Assembly (NCBI RefSeq): GCF_000426865.1
Contig: NZ_AUGE01000001.1
Span: 124,001 to 188,000 of the forward strand
Length of the DNA stretch: 64,000 nucleotides
Direction: 5' to 3'
Source of the DNA: Citrifermentans bremense R1
GTDB lineage: Bacteria > Desulfobacterota > Desulfuromonadia > Geobacterales > Geobacteraceae
Below are positions 1 through 7,793 of the stretch, in pieces. The notes beneath the pieces are model-generated. The model was not told the DNA's origin, did no database searches, and saw nothing but the letters and a program-made list of their open reading frames with translations. The first letter of the stretch is position 1, and each line of letters opens with the position of its first letter. Position numbers and translations under genes: made by a program.

Positions 1-1213
1 CCTCGGTGGTCATCTCGATCTGCTTGCCGAGCTCGACCGAGAGATCGCGCACCAGGCGCTTGAACTTGCTGAAGGTACTGCCGATGGGAAGCATCCGGAT
101 GTTGAGCGCGCTGTCCCTTAATTCCGCGGTGAGGCGCTCCACCTCCTCGGCTATGGCCACAAGCTCCGCGTCTTCCCGCTGCGCCGCCGTCTGGGAGAGG
201 CGCGCCTGCACGGTGACCATCTCCCCGACCAGGTTTACCAAAAGGTCGAGGCGCTCGGCGGGGACCCGGATGCTGGAGGCCGCTTCGGTCGCCTGCTTCT
301 CCTGGCGCACCTCCTTGACGTGCCGCTGCTCCACGAGGGCGGACTGCACCTTACCCTGGTCCAGGATCCCATTGGACACGGCCAGTTCGCCGAACCTATG
401 CTGCTGGGCGAGTATCTCCTCCATCTCTTTGGTAGTGATGTCCCCGCGCTCCAAGAGGATCATCCCCAGCTTCTTGTAGTCCTGCGGCTCTTCGAACTGG
501 GTATGCTCCGCCACCTGCTCTATCCTCAACTCGCAGTCGTCCTCGACGAAGATGAAGACGTCCCTGATCGCGTTCTCGCCCTGGTCGGTGGTCACTATCA
601 GGTCCCAATAGACGTAGCAGGCCTCGGGGTCGATCTCCTCGAGGCAGGGGAAATCGCCGGTCTGCGCCACTACCGAGCAGGTCCCCAGCTCCTTTAGCTC
701 CTGCAACAGCGTAAGCGGATTGGTCCCGGTGATGAAGATGTCCCGGGACGGTGCGAAACGTATCCTATAGGTGGCCAGATTGGCCGGCTTCCGGCCGGCC
801 GCGGCAGCCTCGGGGGGCTCTGCTGCGGCCGGCTGGAAGCCGGCCAGCTCGCGCAGTCCCATGATGATTTCCCCGCTGACCTTAAGGTCCCCCCCTCCCC
901 CGTCGTCGGCCCCGTCCAGCATGGCGCGGATCTGGTCCCGCGCCGCGAGCGTCAGGTTGACCAGGCGGCCGGTCACCTGAAGCTTCCCGTTGCGGACCAT
1001 GTCGAAGATGGTCTCCACCTCATGGGTGAAAGCGGCGATGTCGTCAAAGCCGAACATCGATCCCGAGCCCTTGATGGTGTGCATGGCGCGGAAAACCCTG
1101 CCGATGACGTCGACATCGTCCGGCTGCTCCTCAAGCTCCAAAAGCGAGGTCTCCAGTTCAGCCAGGAGCTCGTACGCCTCTTCCTTGAATGCCTGCCGGT
1201 GCTGGTCTATCAT
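1..1213 (-). CDS. cheA: Chemotaxis histidine kinase CheA, N-terminal part (runs off the left edge)
   Basis: CheA-type kinase that would autophosphorylate and pass phosphate to CheY. The first 404 codons are visible. An HPt domain carries the phospho-acceptor His45 in RAMHTIKGSGSMFG. A low-complexity Ala/Pro stretch and a P2-like region follow. Residues about 247-296 hold two consecutive Leu-Gly/Phe-Gly repeats (LGMILLERG and FGELAVSNG) that resemble half-sites of MshEN/GspE N-terminal domains. The P3 dimerisation helix (VPAERLDLLVNLVGEMV) begins near residue 310. The start overlaps the cheY stop as ATGA, so translation is probably coupled. The ATPase and CheW-like domains lie outside the window. 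The family assignment is secure; which pathway it serves is unknown. Confidence 0.93.
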   Translation of the reverse strand, partial: MIDQHRQAFKEEAYELLAELETSLLELEEQPDDVDVIGRVFRAMHTIKGSGSMFGFDDIAAFTHEVETIFDMVRNGKLQVTGRLVNLTLAARDQIRAMLDGADDGGGGDLKVSGEIIMGLRELAGFQPAAAEPPEAAAAGRKPANLATYRIRFAPSRDIFITGTNPLTLLQELKELGTCSVVAQTGDFPCLEEIDPEACYVYWDLIVTTDQGENAIRDVFIFVEDDCELRIEQVAEHTQFEEPQDYKKLGMILLERGDITTKEMEEILAQQHRFGELAVSNGILDQGKVQSALVEQRHVKEVRQEKQATEAASSIRVPAERLDLLVNLVGEMVTVQARLSQTAAQREDAELVAIAEEVERLTAELRDSALNIRMLPIGSTFSKFKRLVRDLSVELGKQIEMTTE

Positions 1214-1575
1214 CCGAGCACCTTCTTCACCACCGCCATCAGCTGTTCCGGCTTAAAGGGTTTCACGATCCATCCCGTGGCGCCGGCCGCCTTTCCTTCC
1301 TGCTTCTTGGAGTCCTGCGACTCCGTGGTCAGCATCACGATCGGTATGAACTTGCAGCTGGGAAGGGCGCGGGCCCCCTTGATGAGCCCGATCCCGTCCA
1401 GGTTGGGCATGTTGAGGTCCGTGATCAGCATGTCCACCTTGGTGGAGGAGAGCTTTTGCAGCGCGTCCTTGCCGTCCACCGCCTCGACCACGTCATATCC
1501 CCCCTGCTTAAGGGTGAAGGTCACCATCTGCCTGACGCTGGCGGAATCGTCCGCCGTCATTATTACCTTGGCCAT
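1210..1575 (-). CDS. cheY: CheY-like single-domain response regulator
   Basis: A 121-residue receiver domain with nothing attached. It shows the acidic pair Asp9-Asp10, the phospho-acceptor Asp53 in LITDLNMPN, the switch Thr83/Thr84 in VMLTTES, and Lys105 in VKPFKP. It should accept phosphate from the CheA encoded immediately downstream, with a 4-base stop/start overlap. Its own start overlaps the stop of the STAS gene by one base (TAATG). The tight packing suggests coordinated translation of STAS, CheY and CheA. Whether the output is flagellar, pilus-based or transcriptional cannot be told from the sequence. Confidence 0.95.
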   Translation of the reverse strand: MAKVIMTADDSASVRQMVTFTLKQGGYDVVEAVDGKDALQKLSSTKVDMLITDLNMPNLDGIGLIKGARALPSCKFIPIVMLTTESQDSKKQEGKAAGATGWIVKPFKPEQLMAVVKKVLG

Positions 1576-1937
1576 TATTGCTCTCCTCCTACCCAGATGC
1601 AGCTATAAGAAGTGTCCCTCGCACACCCGGTATGCCTGCAGAAACCGGCTCCGGCAGCCATTTCGCGAAAGGTCAAGTTTCCTCCGTCCGTTATGTGGAG
1701 CCACTTCCCCCCCCGGACGGCGCTTTGGTGCGCCGCGCAGAGAAGCTGCAGCCCGGTCAGGTCTATCCCGGTCATCTCGGAGAGATCCAACTGCAGCTCG
1801 CTCGCCGCCTCAAGCGCCGCCAATAGCGCCTGGCGGAAACCGCCGGCGTCGCCGATGGTCACCCCTCCCGAGATTTTCAGTATCTGTTTTCCCCGCGACT
1901 CTGGGTCTTGCCTGCACTCCAACTTGAATTCGTCCAT
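1575..1937 (-). CDS. STAS-domain protein in chemotaxis operon
   Basis: A 120-residue protein with the outline of an anti-sigma-factor-antagonist (STAS) fold. It has an N-terminal strand region (ILKISGGVTIGD), then helix, then LQLDLSEMTGIDLTGLQLL, which aligns with the family core DLSxVxxIDSSGLxLL. The usual phosphorylatable Ser pair after Asp reads Leu-Thr here, so regulation by Ser phosphorylation is either lost or uses Thr. The C-terminus is Cys-rich for this family (HTGCARDTSYSCIW). It sits between the MCP-like gene and cheY. STAS proteins are known in several non-canonical chemosensory operons, but the function of this one is unknown. Confidence 0.8.
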   Translation of the reverse strand: MDEFKLECRQDPESRGKQILKISGGVTIGDAGGFRQALLAALEAASELQLDLSEMTGIDLTGLQLLCAAHQSAVRGGKWLHITDGGNLTFREMAAGAGFCRHTGCARDTSYSCIWVGGEQ

Positions 1938-1964
1938 AAACCGTCCTTTATGCTGGAAAAGTTG

Positions 1965-3776
1965 CTAGAAAAGTTCCACATTGCCGCCCAGATCGTCCTC
2001 GGTTGCAGCCGGCGGCGGCGCGGCGGCAACGGTCAGCGGCCGCGCGGAAGCGTCGCGCCCTGCGTGAGCGCCGCTGAGCGATTCGTGAATCCTGCGTTCG
2101 CTTTGCATGGTGTAGCGCTGGGTGAGCTGTTCCAGGTTCCCGGCTCCCGGCGAGGCGGGAGCGATCTTTCTGGCCTGCGCCACGACCCCCGCTATTTCCC
2201 GGACCGCCGTCTCCAGCACCTGGCTCACCTTGCGGTGCACCGTGACCCCGGCGACCACCTGTTCGATATCGCCGGAGAGCCGGGTGACCGAGTCGTCCAT
2301 GTTGCGCAGCGAGTGCAGCAGGGTGTCGTGCACCTGCCTTAGCGTCTGCAAAAGCCCGGAAAGGGTCTGCACCATGCCGTGCACCTCGCGTTCCAGCCCC
2401 GAGGCCTCGGCCCCCACCCCCTCGTTGAGGCGGTCGGTCACCGCGATGATCCCCTGCAAGGTCCCGGAGACGGCGCCGGTGTGGTCGATGGCGTCGATGG
2501 AGAGGCGCTGGATGGCTTCGGCGAGAACGCCCAGGGCGGCACCCTCGTCGCCGGTGTAGGCTGACTTTATCTGCGCATTCAGCGCGATCAGCTTGATCTC
2601 CTCGCCGATCTTTTCGATGTCGCCCACGAAGGTGGCGATCTCCCCCACCGTCTGCGCCACGGTCGCCATGGCCACGCAGAGCGCCTGGTTCACCTTGGAG
2701 CTGTCCAAAAGCGCGTCGCTCACCACCGAGATATCTTTCTCCATCTCGGAGAAAAAGCTCCCTCCGGTCTGGTCCGCCATCCCCGCCATGCTGGAGGTCT
2801 GCGCCGAGAGCCCCGACTGCTTGCGCGCGATCTCCCTCAGGCCGTCGATGATGGTGGTGACCGCATCGTCCAGTTCCGCCTCGGCATGGCGCAACTGGGC
2901 TATCTGCAGTTCGCAGACCGCGGCCGCGGTATCGGCTCCGGCCGTCCCGGCGGACAACCCGTGCTTGAGCTCGGTCAGCGCCTCGTCGACGTGCTCGATC
3001 TGCTGCCTTACGATGTCGTGGGCCTGCATGGACATCACCACGTCGCCGATGGAGCGGTACACCTCGTCGGAGACCGCCGAGATCGTGGCTACGGAACTGG
3101 AGCAGCGCGCGTTGATCTCGGTCAAGGCCTGCATGCTCCCCCGGGTCCGGGCCAGGATGGCCATGACCTGGTCATGCTGCTGCGCGCCGCTGTTCAAAAC
3201 CCCGGCCAGGGTCTGCTCGATGGTCCGGGCCAGCTCCTCCTTGCGCTTCAGGATTACGGCGGCCTTGTCGTTGACCTGCACCGACAGCTCCCCTACGTCG
3301 CTTGCCAGCGTGTCGAAGCCGGCCGCACTCTGCCCCAGGCGCGCGCTCTCTATCTTGGTGGAGATGCCGAGCATCCTAAGCACCTTGTTCACCTTCTTGA
3401 ATCCCGACAGCGGGTCGCTTACCTTGGCCAGCAGTACCAGGATCTCGCGCAGCGTGTCCGCGCTCACCTCGATCTCGTTTTGGGCCCGATTCACGTAGCG
3501 CCCCATGTCGTCGAGCATCTCCCCCAGCCCGCGCATGGCCCCGATGACGTGGTCCCCCGCGACCTCCCCCACCATCTCGGAGGCGAGCCCGGAGATCCCG
3601 AGGCCCCGCTGGTAGAAATCCTGGAGCCTGCCGCCGATGTCGAGAAACTCCTGCTCGGTGGTCCCGGAAACGGCAGCCAGCTGGGCGGCCTGCTCGGCCA
3701 AAACCGCCGACCAATCTTCCGACAGCCTCTTCAACTCCGCATCCTGCGTCACGCTATCCTTGCCGGTTGGCATCAT
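1965..3776 (-). CDS. Soluble MCP-like chemoreceptor with two signalling-tip-like segments
   Basis: About 603 residues, almost entirely helical, with no hydrophobic stretch long enough for a membrane segment, so probably cytoplasmic. I prefer the ATG at 3776, preceded by AAGG, over a GTG 22 codons upstream. Two segments resemble the MCP hairpin tip: residues about 136-166 (GISTKIESARLGQSAAGFDT) and about 396-426 (IALNAQIKSAYTGDEGAALG). Neither is a perfect match to the canonical tip. The C-terminal tail is Pro/Ala-rich and ends in NVELF, vaguely like the NWETF docking pentapeptide of enteric receptors. It is the first gene of the STAS-cheY-cheA cluster and so probably the input to that CheA. 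It could also be an adaptor rather than a true receptor. Confidence 0.8.
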   Translation of the reverse strand: MMPTGKDSVTQDAELKRLSEDWSAVLAEQAAQLAAVSGTTEQEFLDIGGRLQDFYQRGLGISGLASEMVGEVAGDHVIGAMRGLGEMLDDMGRYVNRAQNEIEVSADTLREILVLLAKVSDPLSGFKKVNKVLRMLGISTKIESARLGQSAAGFDTLASDVGELSVQVNDKAAVILKRKEELARTIEQTLAGVLNSGAQQHDQVMAILARTRGSMQALTEINARCSSSVATISAVSDEVYRSIGDVVMSMQAHDIVRQQIEHVDEALTELKHGLSAGTAGADTAAAVCELQIAQLRHAEAELDDAVTTIIDGLREIARKQSGLSAQTSSMAGMADQTGGSFFSEMEKDISVVSDALLDSSKVNQALCVAMATVAQTVGEIATFVGDIEKIGEEIKLIALNAQIKSAYTGDEGAALGVLAEAIQRLSIDAIDHTGAVSGTLQGIIAVTDRLNEGVGAEASGLEREVHGMVQTLSGLLQTLRQVHDTLLHSLRNMDDSVTRLSGDIEQVVAGVTVHRKVSQVLETAVREIAGVVAQARKIAPASPGAGNLEQLTQRYTMQSERRIHESLSGAHAGRDASARPLTVAAAPPPAATEDDLGGNVELF

Positions 3777-4037
3777 AAGTACCTTCTTTATCGAGCGAAT
3801 GGCTACGATGGATATTGCGGCCGGCGTGTTTTCATGCGTCACGGGCCCGGCTTTTTAATTTATCGTCAGGCGTTTTCAGATCTTGAAGCCTTTTTTCTCA
3901 TGTAACTGAAAAATCAGGGGCTGGGGGCTGGGGAAAAAGCGGACTCACGCCAAGACGCCAAGGCGCAAGGAAAGCAAAACCATATCGGAACCAAACGGGG
4001 AACAGGGATCAGAGGCCGGGGGGTGGGGGGTAAAAGG

Positions 4038-4080
4038 CAGGGGCTGGGGGCTGGTAAAACCAATCCCTAGCCCCTGTTTT
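4038..4080. terminator. Hairpin in G-rich intergenic repeat region
   Basis: The arms CAGGGGCT (4038-4045) and AGCCCCTG (4069-4076) are followed by TTTT on the plus strand. The minus strand also has a short T run, so the hairpin could end transcription leaving the DtxR-type gene at 4085. The surrounding 3843-4037 holds a CGCCAAGACGCCAAGGCGCA stretch and G-runs that look like a degenerate interspersed repeat, and no gene. Confidence 0.55.
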
Positions 4081-4084
4081 CGCG

Positions 4085-4729
4085 TTATCGTCTGACGAAA
4101 ATCTCGCGGGCCATGGCGGAGTCGATGGCGAATTCGGAAAAAGCGACCCTGAAGATGTAGGACGGGAATGCCTGCAAAAGCAAGATGCGGTTTCCGGGGA
4201 GCACCCCCATGGCCATCAGTTTCTGCATCTTCTTGCTGTCCTCGGTCTGGATGTAGGCTATGTCCCCCTCGTCGCCGGGTTTGAGCTCGGTGAGCGGCAC
4301 CACGCCGAGATCGCCGGTCTTGCGCGCCTCCTCGCAGCACTCCCCGGGCGGTATCGGCTTGCCGTGGGGGCAGGTCACCGGGTGGTTCAGCATGGTGCAG
4401 ACCTTGGCGTCCACCCCCTCATTCAAAAGGTGCTCGAACTGGCACGCCTTCATGTCCCCGCTCTCGCCGCGGATATTGAGCACGTCCATCATCAGCCTCT
4501 CGGCGAGGCGGTGGCGCCGGATGGTGTTGCGCCCCTCCTCCCGCCCTTCGGGGCGGAAGTAGATGCGTCCTCCCTTGATCTCCACCAGGGCCTGCGAGGC
4601 AAGTTCTTGATAGGCGGGATCCGAGGCGTCTATTTCCATCCGGTCCAGTTCTGCGTAGCCGGTTCCTTTTTCCTCCGACTCGATCCACAACGCCTCCAGT
4701 ATCTCTTCCGCCTTGTCAGTCAGCTTCAT
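4085..4729 (-). CDS. DtxR/MntR-family metal-dependent repressor with FeoA-like C-terminal domain
   Basis: A 214-residue metalloregulator. Residues 1-85 form the winged-helix DNA-binding part. Residues 90-125 carry a cluster of probable metal ligands: Cys96, Glu99 and His100 in KACQFEH, then His116, Cys120 and His122 in HPVTCPHG. Residues about 144-212 look like an SH3-type FeoA domain (PLTELKPGDEGDIAYIQ ... LMAMGVLPGN). It has a good Shine-Dalgarno (AGGAG). It lies downstream of feoB and a small Cys-rich gene on the same strand, so it probably senses Fe(II) and acts on ferrous iron uptake. Mn(II) sensing cannot be excluded. No separate feoA gene is present near feoB, so the FeoA-like tail may matter for the transporter. 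Confidence 0.88.
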   Translation of the reverse strand: MKLTDKAEEILEALWIESEEKGTGYAELDRMEIDASDPAYQELASQALVEIKGGRIYFRPEGREEGRNTIRRHRLAERLMMDVLNIRGESGDMKACQFEHLLNEGVDAKVCTMLNHPVTCPHGKPIPPGECCEEARKTGDLGVVPLTELKPGDEGDIAYIQTEDSKKMQKLMAMGVLPGNRILLLQAFPSYIFRVAFSEFAIDSAMAREIFVRR

Positions 4730-4761
4730 AAACCGCTCCTTTATCGAATATAAACTCTCAG

Positions 4762-4947
4762 TCAGCTTGTTGTTTTCTTTTTGGAGAATACCTTTTTGAG
4801 TGTCTTGATGAGCGCCGGCTCCGGGGGATTCTCATAGTTGCACCTGGGGCACTTCACCATCTTGCAGCCGCTTGACATAGGGCAGTTCTTGCATCCGACG
4901 TTGCCCTCATTCTCCTCGAACTCATGTCCGCAAAACCCGCACCGCAT
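4762..4947 (-). CDS. Small Cys-rich protein of the feo locus
   Basis: A 61-residue protein with seven cysteines (3, 6, 19, 22, 28, 33, 36) and a basic tail ending KKTTS. The pairs CGFC, CKNC and CPRC suggest zinc-ribbon-like knuckles or a metal-sensing site. It lies between feoB and the DtxR-type gene on the same strand, with 32 bases to the regulator. Small Cys-rich open frames are common next to feoB, where they are proposed to help with iron delivery or signalling. No function is proven for this one. The regular cysteine spacing makes a chance frame unlikely. Confidence 0.75.
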   Translation of the reverse strand: MRCGFCGHEFEENEGNVGCKNCPMSSGCKMVKCPRCNYENPPEPALIKTLKKVFSKKKTTS

Positions 4948-5027
4948 AAATTCGGACTCTCTTTTGAACCTGCATGCTAGCTGTCTAAGCGCACTAAGGT
5001 GCGTTTGAGTCAGTCATTGGATTTTAG

Positions 5028-5158
5028 TTGTCAATTGTCAATTGTCCATTGTCAATTGGTTCACAAGGGTTTTCGTTGTCAATTGTCAATTGTCAATTGT
5101 CAATTGGTTTTTAGTTGTCCATTGTCAATTGTCCATTGTCAATTGTCAATTGGTTCAC
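5028..5158. repeat. Three arrays of the heptamer TTGTCAA/TTGTCCA
   Basis: Three blocks (5028-5059, 5076-5107, 5115-5153) of tandem 7-base units TTGTCAA or TTGTCCA. Each ends in TTGG, and two of the three then read TTCACA. The blocks fill most of the feoB-downstream gap of 232 bases. A shorter array of the same unit with the same TTGGTTCAC ending occurs at 35994-36030. No coding or rho-independent terminator signal was seen inside. Confidence 0.9.
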
Positions 5159-5179
5159 AGGGTTTCGTCGTCAACTGGT

Positions 5180-7171
5180 TTACAGCAATTGCGTGGCGAG
5201 CAGGAAACGGTTCAAAAGCCATCCGCTGCCGAAGGCGAAGCCGGAGACGAAGAGCCCGATGGCGATGGCCACCTTCCAGCCGCGCTCCTTCTTCATGATC
5301 AGAAACTGCGCCACGCAGGGTATGAACAGGGTGAGGGTGACAGCCGCAACGGTGAGCTGCCTGCCGTTCAAAAGCCCCTTGGCCTGCAGGTCGTAAAGCC
5401 CGGCCGCGCCGTAATCGCGCCGGAAGAACCCGAAGATGAAGGCGACGGCCGACTCCTTGGGAAGCCCTAAGGCGGCCATGACCGGGGTCATCGCCTCGAT
5501 CATCTTCTCGAAGAAATGGGTGATCTTGCCGAGCCACAAAAGCACGGAGGCGAGGATGAACAGCGGCAGGATCTCCATGAAGTACCACTGCATCCTGGTG
5601 TAGGTCTTGGTCAGCACGTTGCCGAACTGCGGCAACCGCATCGGGGGGATCTCCATGTAGAACATGGGCGTCTCGCCGGGGAGCACCTTGGCGGCCAGAA
5701 GGCCGACCAGCAGAAAGATGAGTGCCAGGCAGACGCCCCAGGCCAAAAGCGCTCCCGGAGTCTGGGAGAGAAGCGACATGATGACCCCAAGCTGCGCCGA
5801 GCAGGGGATGGCGAGCGCCAAGAGCACCGTGGCGATGACCCGCTCGCGGACCGTCTCCAGGGTTCTCGTCACCATGGTCGCCATGGTGTCGCAGCCAAAG
5901 CCCAGCACCATCGGTATCACCGCCCGCCCCGTGAGTCCCATGGTCTTGAACACGCGGTCCACCAGGAGCGCAAGCCGCGGGAAATAGCCGCTGTCCTCGA
6001 GCACGGAGAAGAAGAGGAAGAAGGTGGCGACGATGGGGAGGATGATGCCGACGGCATAGCGAAAGCCCAGGGTGATGATGCCGTACTCGCCCACCAGGAG
6101 TTCCTGGATCATCTCCCAGGGGACGTTGAGCTTGACGATTTCGGTGATCCAGGGGTTGAAATGCTCCTCGAACCCCTTTCCTTCCAGGAAATCGACCAGC
6201 GTCCCGGCGCCGAAGACGCCGACGAACTGGTAGAGACCGAAGTAAAGCACGATGAGCAGCAGCGGGATGCCGGTGGCAGGGCGTACGGTCCAGCGGGAGA
6301 AACGCTCGGCGAGCGTCACCACGCGCTTCTCCGGAGTCTTGAAGGCGCCGTCCAGGATCTTTTTCACTATCGCCTTGCGCTCCATGGAGAGGTCGAGGTG
6401 GAACGACTCGCGGCGCTCAAAGCGCTTGTCTCGAACCACCGTCTGGAGGGCGGGAAACCATACGCCCTCGGTTTCCCGAACCAATTCGGCTACCTCGGTG
6501 TCGTCTTGCAAAAGCAAAAGCGCAATCGCCTTCTTGGAGAGGATGTACTCGCCCCTGAGGCTCTGGCAGATCTCGGCGATGTCACCCTCCATCAGACGCG
6601 AATAGGTGAAGGGGGGGACGGCGCCGGGGGAGCTGCCGGCGATGGCGGACTTGATCTCGGGAATGCCGATCTTCTTAGCGGTAGCGGCCCCGATGACCGG
6701 GATGCCGAGCCGCCGGGACAAAAGCGGGATGTCGATCTCCAGCCCCATGCGCGCGGCCTCGTCCATGATGTTCACCACGAGCACCACGGGAAGCTCCGCC
6801 TCGATGAGCTGCAGCGTCATCGGGAGCATTCGCTCCAGGTTGCGGGCGTCAAGGACATGGAGCACGAGGTGCGGGCGCTCGGTCAGGAGGATCTCCCGGG
6901 CCACCCGCTCTTCCTCTGTGATCGGGAGTATGGAGTACATGCCTGGGGTGTCGATGATCTCGAACTCTTCCCCGTTGATCACCGCGCTGCCGCGGGAGAC
7001 CTCGACCGAGGTACCGGGATAGTTGGATACGGTGACGTAGGCGCCCGTGAGGGCATTGAAGAGAACGCTCTTTCCGACGTTGGGATTCCCCACCAGCGCC
7101 ACCTTCTTGGCGCCGCTGGCGGCAACGGTTGCGGTTTCGTGGCAGGAACCCTTCTTCTTGAAAAATGACAT
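5180..7171 (-). CDS. feoB: Ferrous iron transporter FeoB
   Basis: A G-protein-coupled Fe(II) permease of the inner membrane. The GTPase domain shows G1 GNPNVGKS (residues 28-35), G2 Thr54 in YPGTSVE, G3 DTPG (74-77) and G4 NIMD (134-137). A helical spacer is followed by about eight to ten hydrophobic segments with the gate-like motifs VLGFGCDTMATMVTRT and IPCVAQF. The 663 residues are shorter than the roughly 770 of the E. coli protein. The start at 7171 is preferred because AGAGGGG lies 11 bases upstream; an in-frame GTG nine bases earlier is only two bases from that Shine-Dalgarno. No feoA gene is adjacent. A Fur-box-like site lies about 50 bases upstream. Confidence 0.97.
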   Translation of the reverse strand: MSFFKKKGSCHETATVAASGAKKVALVGNPNVGKSVLFNALTGAYVTVSNYPGTSVEVSRGSAVINGEEFEIIDTPGMYSILPITEEERVAREILLTERPHLVLHVLDARNLERMLPMTLQLIEAELPVVLVVNIMDEAARMGLEIDIPLLSRRLGIPVIGAATAKKIGIPEIKSAIAGSSPGAVPPFTYSRLMEGDIAEICQSLRGEYILSKKAIALLLLQDDTEVAELVRETEGVWFPALQTVVRDKRFERRESFHLDLSMERKAIVKKILDGAFKTPEKRVVTLAERFSRWTVRPATGIPLLLIVLYFGLYQFVGVFGAGTLVDFLEGKGFEEHFNPWITEIVKLNVPWEMIQELLVGEYGIITLGFRYAVGIILPIVATFFLFFSVLEDSGYFPRLALLVDRVFKTMGLTGRAVIPMVLGFGCDTMATMVTRTLETVRERVIATVLLALAIPCSAQLGVIMSLLSQTPGALLAWGVCLALIFLLVGLLAAKVLPGETPMFYMEIPPMRLPQFGNVLTKTYTRMQWYFMEILPLFILASVLLWLGKITHFFEKMIEAMTPVMAALGLPKESAVAFIFGFFRRDYGAAGLYDLQAKGLLNGRQLTVAAVTLTLFIPCVAQFLIMKKERGWKVAIAIGLFVSGFAFGSGWLLNRFLLATQLL

Positions 7172-7218
7172 GTTTTCCACTACCCCTCTTTAACGTTTAG
7201 ACGCCAATTAAAAGTCGA

Positions 7219-7233
7219 TGAATATCACTTTCA
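7219..7233. promoter_or_regulatory. Putative Fur box upstream of feoB
   Basis: Read on the minus strand the site is TGAAAGTGATATTCA. It agrees with the 7-1-7 Fur consensus TGATAATNATTATCA at about 11 of 15 positions and is partly palindromic. It lies between fur and feoB, 48 bases before the feoB start. Fe-responsive repression of feoB by the adjacent Fur is the simple reading. This is inferred from the match alone. Confidence 0.5.
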
Positions 7234-7287
7234 TGATGGCGGGAAAAATTTTTTACAGCTTAAACCAATGAGGAACCCGCCAGCCCT

Positions 7288-7719
7288 TTACTTTCTACAG
7301 CCGGAGCAAAGGCCGTAGAGTTCGAGGCGGTGGCGCTCGACCAGGAAGCCCCGGCTGTTGGCCACCTCGTCCTGCAGTTTCTCGATGGTCTCGTTCTCGA
7401 ACTCCTCGATGTGGCCGCACCGGGTGCAGACCAGGTGATCGTGGTGCTCGCCCTCCCCCACGTGCTCGTAGCGGGTCTGGCCGTCGCCGAACTGCATCTC
7501 GCGGGCGAGGCCTGCCTCGGCGAAGAGCTTCAGAGTCCGGTAGACCGTGGCGTAGCCGATGTTCGGGTGCTTGGCTCTGAGCTTCAGATACAGCTCCTCG
7601 ATGCTCAGGTGCCTGTCGCTGGACAGGAAACTGTCGAGGATGATATCCCGCTGCTTGGTCGTCTTGAGTCCGCGCTGCGCGATGAAGTCCGCGAAGATTT
7701 TTTTCTTGGCTCGTTTCAT
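7288..7719 (-). CDS. fur: Fur-family ferric uptake regulator
   Basis: A 143-residue Fur-type repressor. The winged helix includes the recognition region PNIGYATVYRTLKLF (about residues 52-66). The dimerisation/metal domain contains HHDH (92-95) and two cysteine pairs, Cys98/Cys101 and Cys138/Cys141, as in structural-zinc Fur proteins. It ends 116 bases before feoB on the same strand and so probably forms a unit with it. The leader contains a weaker Fur-like site, compatible with autoregulation. Zur or PerR is possible from sequence alone, but the feoB context favours iron. Confidence 0.9.
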   Translation of the reverse strand: MKRAKKKIFADFIAQRGLKTTKQRDIILDSFLSSDRHLSIEELYLKLRAKHPNIGYATVYRTLKLFAEAGLAREMQFGDGQTRYEHVGEGEHHDHLVCTRCGHIEEFENETIEKLQDEVANSRGFLVERHRLELYGLCSGCRK

Positions 7720-7731
7720 GAGAACCCCAAT

Positions 7732-7746
7732 TGAAAGTGGATGTCA
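7732..7746. promoter_or_regulatory. Weak Fur-box-like site in the fur leader
   Basis: TGAAAGTGGATGTCA matches the Fur consensus at about 10 of 15 positions. Its flank CCAATTGAAAGTGGATG is very similar to CCAATTAAAAGTCGATG just upstream of the feoB box. It sits immediately upstream of the fur start. Autoregulation is an inference. Confidence 0.3.
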
Positions 7747-7793
7747 TGGTAACGGCGGCGCCCGTCACTGTCAATGATTTTTTTGAGCACTGC

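Noticed and set aside
5028-5158. CRISPR array.
   Set aside because: Units of seven bases without spacers; no cas genes. The 9-bp array at 7794 is rejected for the same reason.
5516-7168. A 550-codon open frame on the plus strand opposite feoB.
   Set aside because: It is the complement of feoB, rich in His, Glu, Gly and Arg as expected for an antisense shadow in GC-rich DNA, and has no ribosome-binding site or motif.
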